This document shows, in pieces, positions 10,204 to 19,660 of a stretch of 64,000 bases of DNA. The stretch covers positions 406,501 to 470,500 of the forward strand of contig JASPKZ010002336.1 in NCBI GenBank assembly GCA_030220185.1. The letters are read 5' to 3'. This DNA is from Diploptera punctata (taxonomy: Eukaryota; Arthropoda; Insecta; Blattodea; Blaberidae). Both the position numbers and the translations under genes were made by a program. The notes below the pieces were generated by a model that was not told the origin of the DNA, made no database searches, and saw only the letters and a list, made by a program, of their open reading frames with translations. How positions within the stretch are numbered: the first letter of the stretch is position 1; each line of letters begins with the position of its first letter.

Positions 10204-10368
10204 CTTTCAAATGCGATGAGGAAAAATATTGTGTTTCATCATTTTCAGAAGAGATGTCGATTTCTGATGCAATACCATTGTTGAATAAGTCCAAACCAAG
10301 AAAATATCAACTACGTAGACGTCTCTCTCCATATCGCTACCCCCAACAAACCTTTCATCAAGAAGAGG
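10204..10368 (+). CDS. candidate extra or alternative exon of the ABCA gene
   Basis: An open stretch of 165 bases lies between ccctgcag and gtgatt inside the first large intron. It takes 2 bases to finish a codon and leaves 1, exactly the phase needed to sit between exon a and the exon at 11617, so it could be included or skipped without shifting the frame. It would add 55 residues (AFKCDEEKYCVSSFSEEMS..., later a basic Arg/Tyr-rich part) to the linker. It matches no transposon I recognise and lies in a repeat-poor stretch. The polypyrimidine tract is poor and the donor is only fair. It may be a real cassette exon, a retired exon, or chance. Confidence 0.45.
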
Positions 10369-10569
10369 GTGATTTTTATTGCCATAAAAATATATTTGAA
10401 ATTATGGATATATCTGCATTATATATTTTGATTTAATTAATTTTTATTATTTTTTTCAGATATGTCCATATTTAATATATAATTTATGCACTTTTCATGC
10501 CCAATTATAGTTTCACAAAAAAATGCTTATTTAAATATGTGTAAGATATTAAGAGATTATTTAAAATAT

Positions 10570-10765
10570 ACACCTGATCTTATATATTGATTTCTTGTCT
10601 GCACATGTTTGGATGTACATTTTTGCCATTCTTAGCCAGAATATGACTGCCTGTACATCAAAACATGTTCTAGAAGATGAAAATAAGATGAGGTGTATTT
10701 GCAATTCAATCTCTTAATAACTTATCTCATAGTGTTACTTCCTATCAATTTTGAGATGTAAGACA
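10570..10765. repeat. decayed PLE foldback
   Basis: The inverted ends tatacacctgatctta and taagatgaggtgtat surround a second inverted pair with gtctgcacatgtttggatg. The right side carries the tail ctcatagtgttacttccta. Confidence 0.55.
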
Positions 10766-10967
10766 ATTCTTCAGAGATTTATAAATATATATCAAATTCA
10801 AATTAAACAGGTTAAATAGTGAAGAAACTAGTTTTCTTCCAAATTCTCTATAATTCGTTTTATTTTGTATTGCCAGTATTTGTTCTATGCACCATAATAT
10901 TTTTATTTATATATCTATCAACAACTGTCTTAAAAAGATGGAGCACTCTGAGAACTAGATCCTCATT

Positions 10968-11470
10968 TAAAAAAGAAAAATTAATGTTTGAACCGAAATT
11001 TGAACCCTGAACCTCTAGTTCCATGTACTAGTATGCTATTCATTACACCATTCAAATGACGATACAAACATTAACATTTCTTTCAACTTATACAATTCTC
11101 GTTCGTCCGAAGGCTAATAGCTATTGCTACATCATGCCGACTGACATCTTCGTTAATTCAAATAAAAATATTGAAAATATGAAGCTCTACCGCTAAACAG
11201 TAATGTGTAAATTCTCAATAAAACTACTTCTTGGATAGAAGACGTCAGTTGGCGTGATGGTAGCGATGGCTATTAGCCTTCAGACGAACAAGAATATAAG
11301 TTGAAAGAAATGTTCATATTTGTATCATTGAATGGTGTAATGGATAGCACACTTGTACATAGAACTAGAGGTCCAGGGTTCAAATCCCGGTTGAAACATT
11401 AATTTTTCTTTCTTAAATTAGATTCTATCTAGGATTGGAAAGTGTTAATTCAAATAAAAACATCAAAAAT
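10968..11470. mobile_element. tRNA-like foldback element, family F
   Basis: Two inverted tRNA-like bodies (about 10985-11055 minus and 11328-11400 plus) are separated by inverted spacers with atagctattgc. It is flanked by agatcctcatt and agttcctcatt (one mismatch in 11). The left end is short; the right carries about 60 extra bases of tail. Confidence 0.65.
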
Positions 11471-11616
11471 AGTTCCTCATTGTCTGCATCTTGATCTTAA
11501 AATGTTTCTGTTGATTAGTTATTCTGTTCTTTTTAACTCTCTTTATAGGTATTCAATGTGTGTGCTAGTCAGTGTTTATTAATACAAATCAACTAACATT
11601 TAATACTTTTTTTCAG

Positions 11617-11729
11617 CTCTGACGTTTAAAAGAACTATTGGAACAATTCTATTAATACAGCGATTAACAGCTTTGTTAAAAAAGAGGATAATATTCACTT
11701 ACAGGAAATGGTTTGCTTTCTTATATCAG
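11617..11729 (+). CDS. ABCA-type transporter, exon b (start of second membrane domain)
   Basis: This 113-base exon follows a strong pyrimidine-rich acceptor and ends at CAG|gtaaaa. With the G carried from the previous exon it encodes 38 residues, A-LTFKRTIGTILLIQRLTALL followed by a basic stretch and RKWFAFLYQ. ABCA proteins have just this kind of segment where the chain re-enters the membrane: QR-x-x-ALL-KR, then a hydrophobic helix. It ends in phase 0 and continues at 20275. It is separated from its neighbours by introns of about 10.2 and 8.5 kb full of repeats. Confidence 0.88.
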
Positions 11730-11857
11730 GTAAAATATTAAATATAAAATGTACTAGTAGGGTCTAGTTTAAATTGAACTGAATGGCATGCAGTCTGAAG
11801 AAATTGATCTAAAATGTATTTATTTATTTATTTTACTATGTGTAAAAAGGTAAAGTG

Positions 11858-12062
11858 ATCCCACTATAGGACTTACAAGGCCTTTGGGATAATAGGAGGT
11901 TAAGGCTTCCACCTTTCTAAACAATTGGCACGAGATGTTTGCCAGATTATTAGTCCTGCATGGCAGCCATCTTTGCCCCCAGAAAATATATATGTTTTTC
12001 AGGGCCATAGTAGTGTTAGAAGATTTAGGACAGTTCAAAATTCCTGTCTCCTTTGGGACTTG
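11858..12062 (-). mobile_element. partial SINE (as at 7135)
   Basis: Reverse copy of the SINE body (gatcccactataggacttac, ggaggttaaggctccc-like, gggccatagt). The tRNA head is missing. Confidence 0.65.
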
Positions 12063-12102
12063 AAATTTTACTATGTATACATGAAGGAATAATAATTGTT
12101 AA

Positions 12103-12105
<3 letters not shown>

Positions 12106-12142
<37 letters not shown>
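12106..12142. repeat. (AT)n microsatellite
   Basis: Uninterrupted dinucleotide run between two SINEs. Confidence 0.9.
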
Positions 12143-12144
<2 letters not shown>

Positions 12145-12149
12145 ATTCA

Positions 12150-12450
12150 TCCACAGTAATTCTGCCTGAGGACAGGTCTTTCACTGCAATCATAGCATTT
12201 TCATGCTATGCTTTGCAGCTTTACTAGGGAATTATAGGTGTGGTAGCTTCCCGTTGCTTTCCACACTGGTGAAGGATGATGATGATGATGATGATGGCCG
12301 GATGATTTTCGGGGACTGTTGGGCCCTAAGCTTCCTGACATTTGTCTTACAGGTGAGGAAAAACCTCACCTAGGAGCCTGTCCTGACCGGGAATCGAACA
12401 TGGGCCCGCTGCGTGACAAGGCAGCATGCTACCTTGAGACCACAACGGTG
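12150..12450 (-). mobile_element. SINE, tRNA-headed (family G)
   Basis: Minus-strand element: tRNA head at the right (gggaatcgaacatggg, aaggcagcatgctacc), a body with ggtgtggtagcttccc, and a GAT-rich stretch. A full-length copy with target duplication is at 45940-46234. Confidence 0.75.
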
Positions 12451-12686
12451 GACATATATATATTGATGTTACAATTAAATTTTAAAATTAAGCATTGTCA
12501 CATTAATATTTATTGCTTAATGTCAAATTTAATTGTAACATTGAAGTAAAAAAAAAAGTCACTGCTATAAAGTTAAAATATTCTCATTAAAATGCTTTCT
12601 TGTTCTAGAAGCTGTAAGATGGCAGTATGGACGCTTCCTGCTGCCTCTTATGATTTAAGAATTGTATATAAAAAAGGAAAATTAAT

Positions 12687-12934
12687 AAATAAATTAATGA
12701 GTCATTTTTACATCTTACCTCATATTTCATGTTTTATTAAACACGGTAACTATAGTTTTCAAATGATCTTGTCATTCATTTTCATAACGGCGGTTGAAAA
12801 TGAATGACAAGATCATTTGAAAACTATAGTTACCGTGTTTAATAAAACATGAAATATGAGGTAAGATGTAAAAATGACTCATTAATTTATTAATTAAGAA
12901 CCTCATAATGTGTTTCCCATTTTTAACTTTGAAT
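12687..12934. mobile_element. PLE foldback, divergent-ribozyme family
   Basis: A nearly perfect palindrome of about 90-bp arms is flanked by aaggaaaattaat (12674-12686, 12935-12947). The left end is short; the right has the tail gaacctcataatgtgtttccc. The ribozyme-like place reads UUGAAAAU, stem II GAAUGA/UCAUUU, GAAAAC: stem kept, core changed. Confidence 0.8.
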
Positions 12935-12954
12935 AAGGAAAATTAATGTTTGCA

Positions 12955-13040
12955 CTGGGAGCATGGATAATACACTAAAGTATAGAGTTAGAGGTCCCGA
13001 GTTTAGATACTGGTTCAGGCATTAATTTTTCTTTTCATGA
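12955..13040 (+). repeat. tRNA-like repeat remnant, family F
   Basis: Decayed body ending in gttcaggcattaatttttctttt; A box region partly lost. Confidence 0.5.
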
Positions 13041-13050
13041 CATTATCTTT

Positions 13051-13073
13051 ATATATATATATATATATATATA
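13051..13073. repeat. (AT)n microsatellite
   Basis: Short dinucleotide run. Confidence 0.85.
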
Positions 13074-13175
13074 AATGAACATATTGCTCATCCATAAGAA
13101 AAATTACATATCTAACTTAATCTGCTCTAATAATTAAGATATTTAGTCTGTGTAATATCTTTTATGGTTGTTTTT

Positions 13176-13220
13176 TGTTGAACATATGTTTCAAGGCTTC
13201 TGAGCCCCATCTTCAGCGAT
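13176..13220 (-). ncRNA. candidate hammerhead ribozyme, distinct family
   Basis: CUGAAGA (13210-13216), extra U, stem II GGGGCU (13203-13208) with AGCCUU (13193-13198), GAAA (13189-13192), palindrome ACAUAUGU (13182-13189). Stem II sequence differs wholly from families I and IV, yet it pairs. Confidence 0.6.
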
Positions 13221-13544
13221 CACAGACTGTCCATAAGAGGTAAAAATACACAAACTAAATATCTTAATTATTGACGATTTTATTATTAATTTAACACTTC
13301 TCATAGAAGGATAAATTATATTTGAAGAGAAAAATAATTTATCCTTCTATGAGAAGTGTTAAATTAATAATAAAATCGTCAATAGAAGCCCTACTGGCTA
13401 TAAAGTAGTGTTAAATTCCCAATAAATGTCTTCTTAACTAAGAAGCCGCCATTTGCAAAGATAGAAGCTATGGTTTCAAGCATTTGGCGCGAGGGAATTA
13501 CAATTACGTACATAAGAGAAAAATTTGCGTCTAGATCGTAACTC

Positions 13545-13618
13545 GCCTTGGTAGCTCAGTTGGTAGAGCACTTGGCCCGGAAAGCCAAGGGTCCCGGGTT
13601 CGAGTCCCGGTCTAGGCG
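13545..13618 (+). repeat. tRNA-like body, family A, unit 1
   Basis: It has a lysine-tRNA-like body: A box tagctcagttggtagagc and B box ggttcgagtcc. The anticodon arm is CTTGGC-ccggaaa-GCCAAG, one pair longer than normal and with GGA in the anticodon place. It lies between inverted gagaaaaattt and aaatttttctc. Not a normal tRNA gene. Confidence 0.7.
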
Positions 13619-13848
13619 AAAATTTTTCTCTTCAAATATAATTTATCCTTCTATGAGAAGTGTTAAATTAATAATAAAATCGTCAATAGAAGCCCTACTG
13701 GCTATAAAGTAGTGTTAAATTCCCAATAAATGTCTTCTTAACTAAGAAGCCGCCATTTGCAAAGATAGAAGCTATGGTTTCAAGCATTTGGCGCGAGGGA
13801 ATTACAATTACGTACATAAGAGAAAAATTTGCGTCTAGATCGTAACTC

Positions 13849-13922
13849 GCCTTGGTAGCTCAGTTGGTAGAGCACTTGGCCCGGAAAGCCAAGGGTCCCG
13901 GGTTCGAGTCCCGGTCTAGGCG
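13849..13922 (+). repeat. tRNA-like body, family A, unit 2
   Basis: Identical to unit 1, 304 bases downstream. Confidence 0.7.
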
Positions 13923-14152
13923 AAAATTTTTCTCTTCAAATATAATTTATCCTTCTATGAGAAGTGTTAAATTAATAATAAAATCGTCAATAGAAGCCCT
14001 ACTGGCTATAAAGTAGTGTTAAATTCCCAATAAATGTCTTCTTAACTAAGAAGCCGCCATTTGCAAAGATAGAAGCTATGGTTTCAAGCATTTGGCGCGA
14101 GGGAATTACAATTACGTACATAAGAGAAAAATTTGCGTCTAGATCGTAACTC

Positions 14153-14226
14153 GCCTTGGTAGCTCAGTTGGTAGAGCACTTGGCCCGGAAAGCCAAGGGT
14201 CCCGGGTTCGAGTCCCGGTCTAGGCG
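14153..14226 (+). repeat. tRNA-like body, family A, unit 3
   Basis: Identical to units 1 and 2, 304 bases downstream; the element ends 24 bases later. Confidence 0.7.
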
Positions 14227-14424
14227 AAAATTTTTCTCTTCAAATATAATATCTTAATTATTAAATAAAACCACCTAATGAAACTTCCTATTGTACTTTT
14301 AAAATTAATCTTCTCTGTCAATTCTAGGTATTGATTCTTTAGGTTTTACATTTTTGTGTATACTACATAGCAGTTAACTATGAATTCAATGTAAAATTAT
14401 ATAAAAGCTTTAAATCCTCAAGAA

Positions 14425-14849
14425 TCCCTCTAGGGGATATATGGATGGCAACCACAAGGTGCCCAAGCTGAGCAAAACATTTCTTCCACTTACTTGTGTT
14501 TTGCACTCTTTTAACTTTACTATCTAACCTCTCTTGGTTAACTCTTGTTTTTTTCGACTCCGACGCTATTAGGGCATCCGAGGGCTAGGGAGTCTTTCCT
14601 TTCTTCCATTTCTTTCTTTCCTTTATTTTCTTTTCTTCTCCAGAAAAGCCTGATCAGAGGCTATAAGATGGCAGCCCCATCACTGGTCTTGCCTTCCTTT
14701 GGCCAGCAACCAATCGAAGGGACTATTATTATGCTTTCAAGTCTTATACGAAAATTTCCCGGAAGGATCAAAGCGCTGGAGGGAAAATTTTCTATAGGAT
14801 CGTAACAGGCCTTGGCCTAATACTTGGAAGGAAGAAGAAGAAGAAGAAG
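14425..14849 (+). mobile_element. retroposon, family D, full length
   Basis: A 425-bp element ending in (GAA)n is flanked by aaatcctcaagaa (14412-14424 and 14850-14862). No coding capacity; the internal open frame is not recognisable. Other copies are at 32755-33215, 44849-45237 and 56337-56497. Confidence 0.8.
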
Positions 14850-15059
14850 AAATCCTCAAGAAAGAGGATAGACAGAGTGGATTTTAAAATTTAGTATTTT
14901 TGATATGTCACTTTCCTTGTGGGTGAACAGTATTCTTACTTGTGCATATTTTAGTTGTTTATACTGCATTCTGTTCAAACTGGTTTAATTTCTTACTCTA
15001 ATAGTATTAATATCACAAAATATTATATGACAGAAAAATTATTTTACTGTGGGCCTAGG

Positions 15060-15745
15060 ATTGTTGCCTATTATGTATGCATTCCAATGCCACCCATTAC
15101 ATTATTCATGCTTTGGATTCCAAGCTAGGTAAATAGATGACATTAATGTGGTCTATTTTCAATTTACCTACCACTTTAGTAGACCATGTATAGATGTGTA
15201 TTTGTATTGCGTTCAGAGAACAGTATAGAATGAGTGTGTTCTATGAGGAATGATGAAGAAGAGAAGGGAAAAGATGAAACTTGGTAAAAGCATGCAGCCT
15301 ACTTGTGACAAAAAACTTCAAGGGAGCACAACATCCCCATCTAACTAACTCACTGGCACTATCGAACCCATAGGTTCATGGCCACACGGACATAAGCTCT
15401 CCATATATCTCTATCCTGAGCCAATGTTTTCTATTCATCCCCTGTATAATCTACTTTCCTCAAATCATAGTTAATGTTATTCTCCCACCTCATTCTTGGT
15501 CTACAACATCCCCATCTGACGAACAAGTTGCTGTCAACCAGTACCATGTGCTTCTCAACTTGAGGAATGGTTTGGAATTTAATCCAAGCATCTGGTGCAC
15601 AATCTAGTGATTAAATATTGTATGTCTCTACCACCTCTTCTAGTTCTGAGACTTTTAAAATGTTACAATTAAAATTATAAACTCTGCTGGGTGTCAAACC
15701 TGGATCCACTAATCAGGAAGTAGACATGCTACCACCAGAACTACA
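15060..15745. repeat. interspersed repeat, family E, interrupted
   Basis: The same family as 8525-9080, split by a LINE fragment. Confidence 0.7.
15343..15502 (-). mobile_element. LINE 3' fragment in repeat E
   Basis: A 160-bp 5'-truncated LINE tail (same family as 17590-18750) is flanked by an exact 15-bp duplication acaacatccccatct (15328-15342 and 15503-15517). Confidence 0.85.
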
Positions 15746-16660
15746 TGGCAGACTTGTCTATTATTGTTGTTGTCCAATCGTGATGAGTGTTAGATGACTT
15801 GCGCCATACTTTCTCTTGCTTCCCAATAGAGACCTGTAATTTCTTGTTTGAACTTTTTTCTCCTTGCAAGTCAGAAGATGTTCCTGGTTGAGTATTTGAT
15901 CTTCATTGCATATGCAACACTGAGTACTGTTCATGATTCCCATATAGTGGATATGATCAAGTAGGTAATGGTGACCAGTTTAGTCGGAATGTGGCTACAG
16001 CAGACTTCCTTGGCATTTAGGTAATATTTTATCACTTACCTAAATGAATATATCTCATAGTGTGAATTCCTAAAATAAGTAATTTCTTTGCATTGTCAGG
16101 ATGCGGGAGGGATGGTGGTGAATATTTGCATAGCATTTTCCCCTCTAGTTTTTCATTTGTTGTGCTTTTAAGTTGTATTGATGTTTTGTGTGTCTGATTT
16201 AGAAATTATATCCTGTTTCTTATGTGGTTTACAAAGTATTGTGGTTCTCGCTCTCCTTTTTTTTTTTTTTTTTGCTATCATGTCTGCAATTTCATTACCA
16301 ATAATGCCAACATGGGCTGGAATCCATTGTAATAATATTTGCTGTAGTCTTGGCATAAGGATTTTGTTTATCGATAAGATGTTTTGTATATTGGGGGAAG
16401 TTGTTCAGTGAAAGTTGCATATGGACTCAGTTGCTGCTTTGGAGTCTGTTAGTATGACTACTTTTTGTTGAATATTTGTTCTGTAGAAAATGTTTTGTAG
16501 TGCAGTTTCAATTGCAGTGATTTCTCCGTCGAAGTTATTGTTGTATGATCCAAAAGATAGGTATTGTGAGAATATGTAGCAGTAAACACCTGCTCCTGCA
16601 TTTTGTCTGTTGTTTCTTAGTGATCCATCTGTGTATAATCTTCTAAGGTTTGTAAGTGCT

Positions 16661-17475
16661 TATTCAAAGTTAAAATTGGGAAACACATTATGAGGTTCTT
16701 AATTAATAAATTAATGAGTCATTTTAACATCTTACCTCATATTTCATGTTTTATCAAACACGGTAACTATAGTTTTCAAATGATCTTGTCATTCATTTTC
16801 AACCGCCATTATGACTACCGGATATTCGTTGGAATCTCCCTCTCTAACGTTGCCATCTGGTGTTGATTTGACGAACTTCGAGATATCGTTGCCATCTGGT
16901 GTTGATTCGATGAACTTCGAGATGAGGTCACGTTCATCCGGAATGTCGAAATTCATAGATTTAAATTTGTTCTTCTGTATAAATATTTTCTCCCAAACTG
17001 TCAAATCCAAAGGTTTTTCCAAATGTTTTAGAAGTTTAGCTTCTTTTTCAATTCTATGACCTTCCAACAAACTATGTGCTGCAATAGCAGATTTTTCAAT
17101 TTCACCATTTTTAATATTTCTAAAGTGTTCCTTTGTGCGAGTGTCCAAATTTCTTTTTGTTTTTCCTATGTATACTTTATTGCAATCTCGACAATCAATT
17201 TGATAAATTCCAGATTTTTTACTATCTGGGGTGTTCATTTTCTTATTGGTTATTAATAAGTTACCAAGGCTAAATTTATTTATCGGTGCCAATATAATAT
17301 TGAATTTCTTGAAATTTTTTTGAAATTTGTTATGTATTCCAGGATGATAAGTGATTTTCTTAAATTGTTTTCCTTTCTTTGAATCAGATTGCAGGGTAGT
17401 GTATTCTTTTAATCTTGTTTAATAAAACATGAAATATGAGGTAATATGTTAAAATGACTCATTAATTTATTAATT
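16661..17475 (-). mobile_element. PLE insertion, divergent-ribozyme family, with GIY-YIG ORF
   Basis: It is flanked by an exact 11-bp duplication ttgtaagtgct (16650-16660 and 17476-17486). The left end has the full tail (gggaaacacattatgaggttc); the right is a short inverted arm ending attaatttattaattt. Confidence 0.87.
16789..17292 (-). CDS. PLE GIY-YIG endonuclease ORF, 5'-truncated
   Basis: This is the longest intact PLE frame here, 167 codons. SGIYQIDCRDCNKVYIGKTK then RNLDTRTKEHFRNIKNGEIE gives the GIY...YIG nuclease core with its Arg and Glu. A conserved C-terminal part follows (LTVWEKIFIQKNKFKSMNFD). The reverse transcriptase that normally precedes it is missing, so the frame is a fragment. 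The C-terminus reads through the ribozyme-like region (NGG...AVENE). It acts in target nicking in known PLEs; this copy is presumably not expressed as a complete protein. Confidence 0.85.
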   Translation of the reverse strand: MAPINKFSLGNLLITNKKMNTPDSKKSGIYQIDCRDCNKVYIGKTKRNLDTRTKEHFRNIKNGEIEKSAIAAHSLLEGHRIEKEAKLLKHLEKPLDLTVWEKIFIQKNKFKSMNFDIPDERDLISKFIESTPDGNDISKFVKSTPDGNVREGDSNEYPVVIMAVENE

Positions 17476-17589
17476 TTGTAAGTGCTATTGAGCATTGGTA
17501 TTCTGGAAGATCTTGAAGTTTGTTGATGGGTTGTAGCAGATGTATATGGTTCTCTATATCTTGATATTTTAGATCAGATTTTTAGCTTA

Positions 17590-18755
17590 AGACAGATTTT
17601 AAAAAAGAAAAGGGAATATAATGGTACTGTACATCAACTATACGTAGATTTCAAAAAGGCATACCATTCAATTAAGAGGGAGAAGTTATATAGTATCCTG
17701 CTAGAGTTCAGAATTCCTAAAAAGTTAGTTAGACTTATACGAATGTGTCTAAATGACACAAAGAGTAGGGTGCGTGTAGGCAAACAGTTTTCGGATACTT
17801 TTGAAATCCAGAATGGGTTGAAGCAAGGAGATGCACTATCTCCTCTACTATTTAATTTTGTACTAGAGCATGCCATCAATTCTTTAGAGTATGAAGAAGG
17901 TCTACAACTCAGTGGTATTAATAAGCTGTTAGTTTATGCTGATGATGTAGTACTATTGGGTGACAGCGAGGAGATACTAAAGGCCAACACGCACACACTA
18001 CTGAGTAACACTAAGAAATTGGGACTGGAATTAGATATTAATAAAACTAAATATATGGTCACACATATAAATACATTATATAATGGAAATGGACAGCTAA
18101 TGAATGACAAATGAGAGAGATTTTGAGGAAGTGGCTGAATTCAAATACCTAGGAACAATAATCACAAACAGGAATGAGATGCACAAGAAAATTAAACATA
18201 GGCTCAATTCTGGAAATGTGTGTTATTATGCATTACATAGACTTTTGACTTCCCAACTCCTTTGAAAAAATGTTAAACTGAAAATATATAAAACTATTAT
18301 TCTACCAGTTATATTATATGGATGCGGAATATGGACTCTTACTTTAAGGGAGGAAAGGAGATTATGAGTATTTGAGAATAAAGTTCTTAGGAAAATTTTT
18401 GGACCAAAGAGAGATGAGCAGACAGGTGAATGGAGAAGACTGCATAACAGTGAATTACATGGTCTTTATAGGAAGCCAGATATAATGAGAACAGTTACGT
18501 CTTGTAGACTACGATGGGCAGGACATGTGGCACAAATGGGGAATGAAAGATGTGCAAGGAAGCTTCTTGTAGGAAAACCAGAGGGAAAACACCCAGTTGG
18601 TAGACCAAGGATGAGGTGGGAGAATAACATTAACTATGATTTGAAGGTAGTAGATTATACAGGGGATGATTGGTAAACATTGGCTCAGGATAGGGATGTA
18701 TGTAGAGCTTATATCCATGTGGCCTTGAACATATGGGTTCAATAGTGCCAGTTAG
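17590..18755 (+). pseudogene. LINE reverse transcriptase, second type
   Basis: The intact part (17590-18110) encodes the RT palm: QLYVDFKKAYHSIKREKLYS, GLKQGDALSPLLFNFVLEHA and LLVYADDVVLLGDSE with the catalytic YADD. Past about 18110 stops and frameshifts interrupt a C-terminal part that still reads LRWAGHVAQMGNERCARKLL and GKHPVGRPRMRWENNINYDL. This is a very common LINE type in insect genomes. The 5' end is truncated. The endpoint of the 3' end is like that of fragments at 600-855, 15343, 31935, 34846 and 56225. Confidence 0.85.
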
Positions 18756-18954
18756 TTATATCTTGATATTGTAGTGGATTTGTTAATTTTGGTTTATTTT
18801 CTGCTCTTTCTATTATTTGATGCAGTATTAGCTGGTCAATTTCATTTAATCTATTTTCTTGCTTAAAAAATGAAAGTTCATAATATCTTTATTTAATTTT
18901 TCACTTTATGGGATGAATACACTCCACACTTTCCCATTTGAGCACCTTCTTTTT

Positions 18955-19135
18955 AATCAAAATCAAAGTGGGAGGTAACATGATGAGGTATTTACATTTA
19001 TGAATGAGTTGAAGTTTGACTGAAGATGGAAGTAATATTATACTTTTGAAACTGGTATCGTGGAAACACGCAACTTTATGAGGTGAGATATTAAAAACAT
19101 TTTCTCCAGCTCATTCATAAAACCTTCATTTTTTA
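18955..19135 (+). mobile_element. PLE-type hairpin with ribozyme-like motif
   Basis: The inverted outer parts (atgaatgagttg... and ...ctcattcataaa) flank a core. The left end motif is aacatgatgagg. Related to 3090-3192. Confidence 0.65.
19017..19060 (+). ncRNA. candidate hammerhead ribozyme
   Basis: CUGAAGA (19020-19026), extra U, stem II GGAAGUA (19028-19034) with UACUUUU (19041-19047), GAAA (19048-19051). Stem III is imperfect (ACUGGUAU). Confidence 0.45.
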
Positions 19136-19144
19136 GTTGAGGGT

Positions 19145-19660
19145 ACATGAATAATTTTGTTTTGTCTTTTGACCACCCTATTGTCGAGAGTCAAAGTTTT
19201 TCTTTGGTGGTCTCATCAATAGTAATTAAGTTTGGTCTGTGCATTCTTACCTTATATGGTCATTTCTGTTGGACTTATGTTTCAAAGCATGTTTGCCCAC
19301 CTCAACTAGTACAAGTTGTCGGTCCTGGATCTCTACTCCTACTCCCTCTTTCTGTGATCCAAAGAGCTTGATAATTAGGTTCCTCTCCCCGGGAATTTCA
19401 AAATTCATAATTCCCTCCTTGTTCTTCTGTATGTAGATTTTTTCCCATATGGTTTTATGTGTTATCTGTTTTAATAATTTGTGTTTAAATCTAATTTGTG
19501 TTTTTCCGACCAAACGTGAGCAGCTACTGCAGATTTTTCTACTTCCCCTTTTTTTTTTTCCTACATTCCTTGTGTGTTCTGGGTTCTAATGGTTAAATTT
19601 CTCTTTGTTTTCCTATGTGTATCTTGTCGCAATCTGCACATTTTATTCAATTTATTTTTT
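19145..19660 (-). pseudogene. PLE GIY-YIG fragment, another subfamily
   Basis: The minus strand encodes TIWEKIYIQKNKEGIMNFEI, then PGERNLIIKLFG (19247-19513), the C-terminal side of the endonuclease. Upstream bases keep parts of the YIG-KTKR and EH region, broken by poly-T. Outer sequence cttaccttatatgg is like other PLE ends. Confidence 0.7.

Larger units (their letters stand above)
13273..14250. mobile_element. tRNA-like tandem element (family A), three units
   Basis: Three nearly identical 304-bp units, each with one tRNA-like body, are preceded by a short inverted copy of the unit end. The whole block is flanked by an exact 12-bp duplication atcttaattatt (13261-13272 and 14251-14262), so it entered as one insertion. 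The left outward end carries a tail to gacgattttattatt; the right stops at cttcaaatataat. Confidence 0.85.
13118..14302. mobile_element. small PLE foldback interrupted by a tRNA-like array
   Basis: The left part (aattaagatatttagtctgt...) and right part (atcttaattattaaataaaacc, tail cctaatgaaacttcctattg) belong to one PLE-type element. The tRNA-like array 13273-14250 has inserted in its right arm. Confidence 0.6.
15755..17580 (-). pseudogene. LINE RNase H region, degraded, split by a PLE
   Basis: The minus strand reads ILLQWIPAHVGIIGNEIADM (RNase H motif with the HxGxxGNExAD signature) at about 16290-16350. Downstream, at 15761-15943, is a Cys-His end (CCICNEDQILNQEHLLTC). Poly-T/Lys runs and stops break it. 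It is related to the better copy at 47600-48323. A PLE (16661-17475) lies inside. Confidence 0.75.

Noticed and set aside
12687..12934. Long perfect hairpins as microRNA precursors
   Set aside because: Arm lengths of 60-90 bp and more, many unrelated copies and target duplications fit inverted retroelement insertions, not miRNA genes.
13545..13618. Functional tRNA gene (and the other tRNA-like bodies)
   Set aside because: A and B boxes are good, but the anticodon arm has an extra pair, the anticodon does not suit the body, and all copies sit in repeated units with insertion edges. They are repeats, although they could be transcribed.
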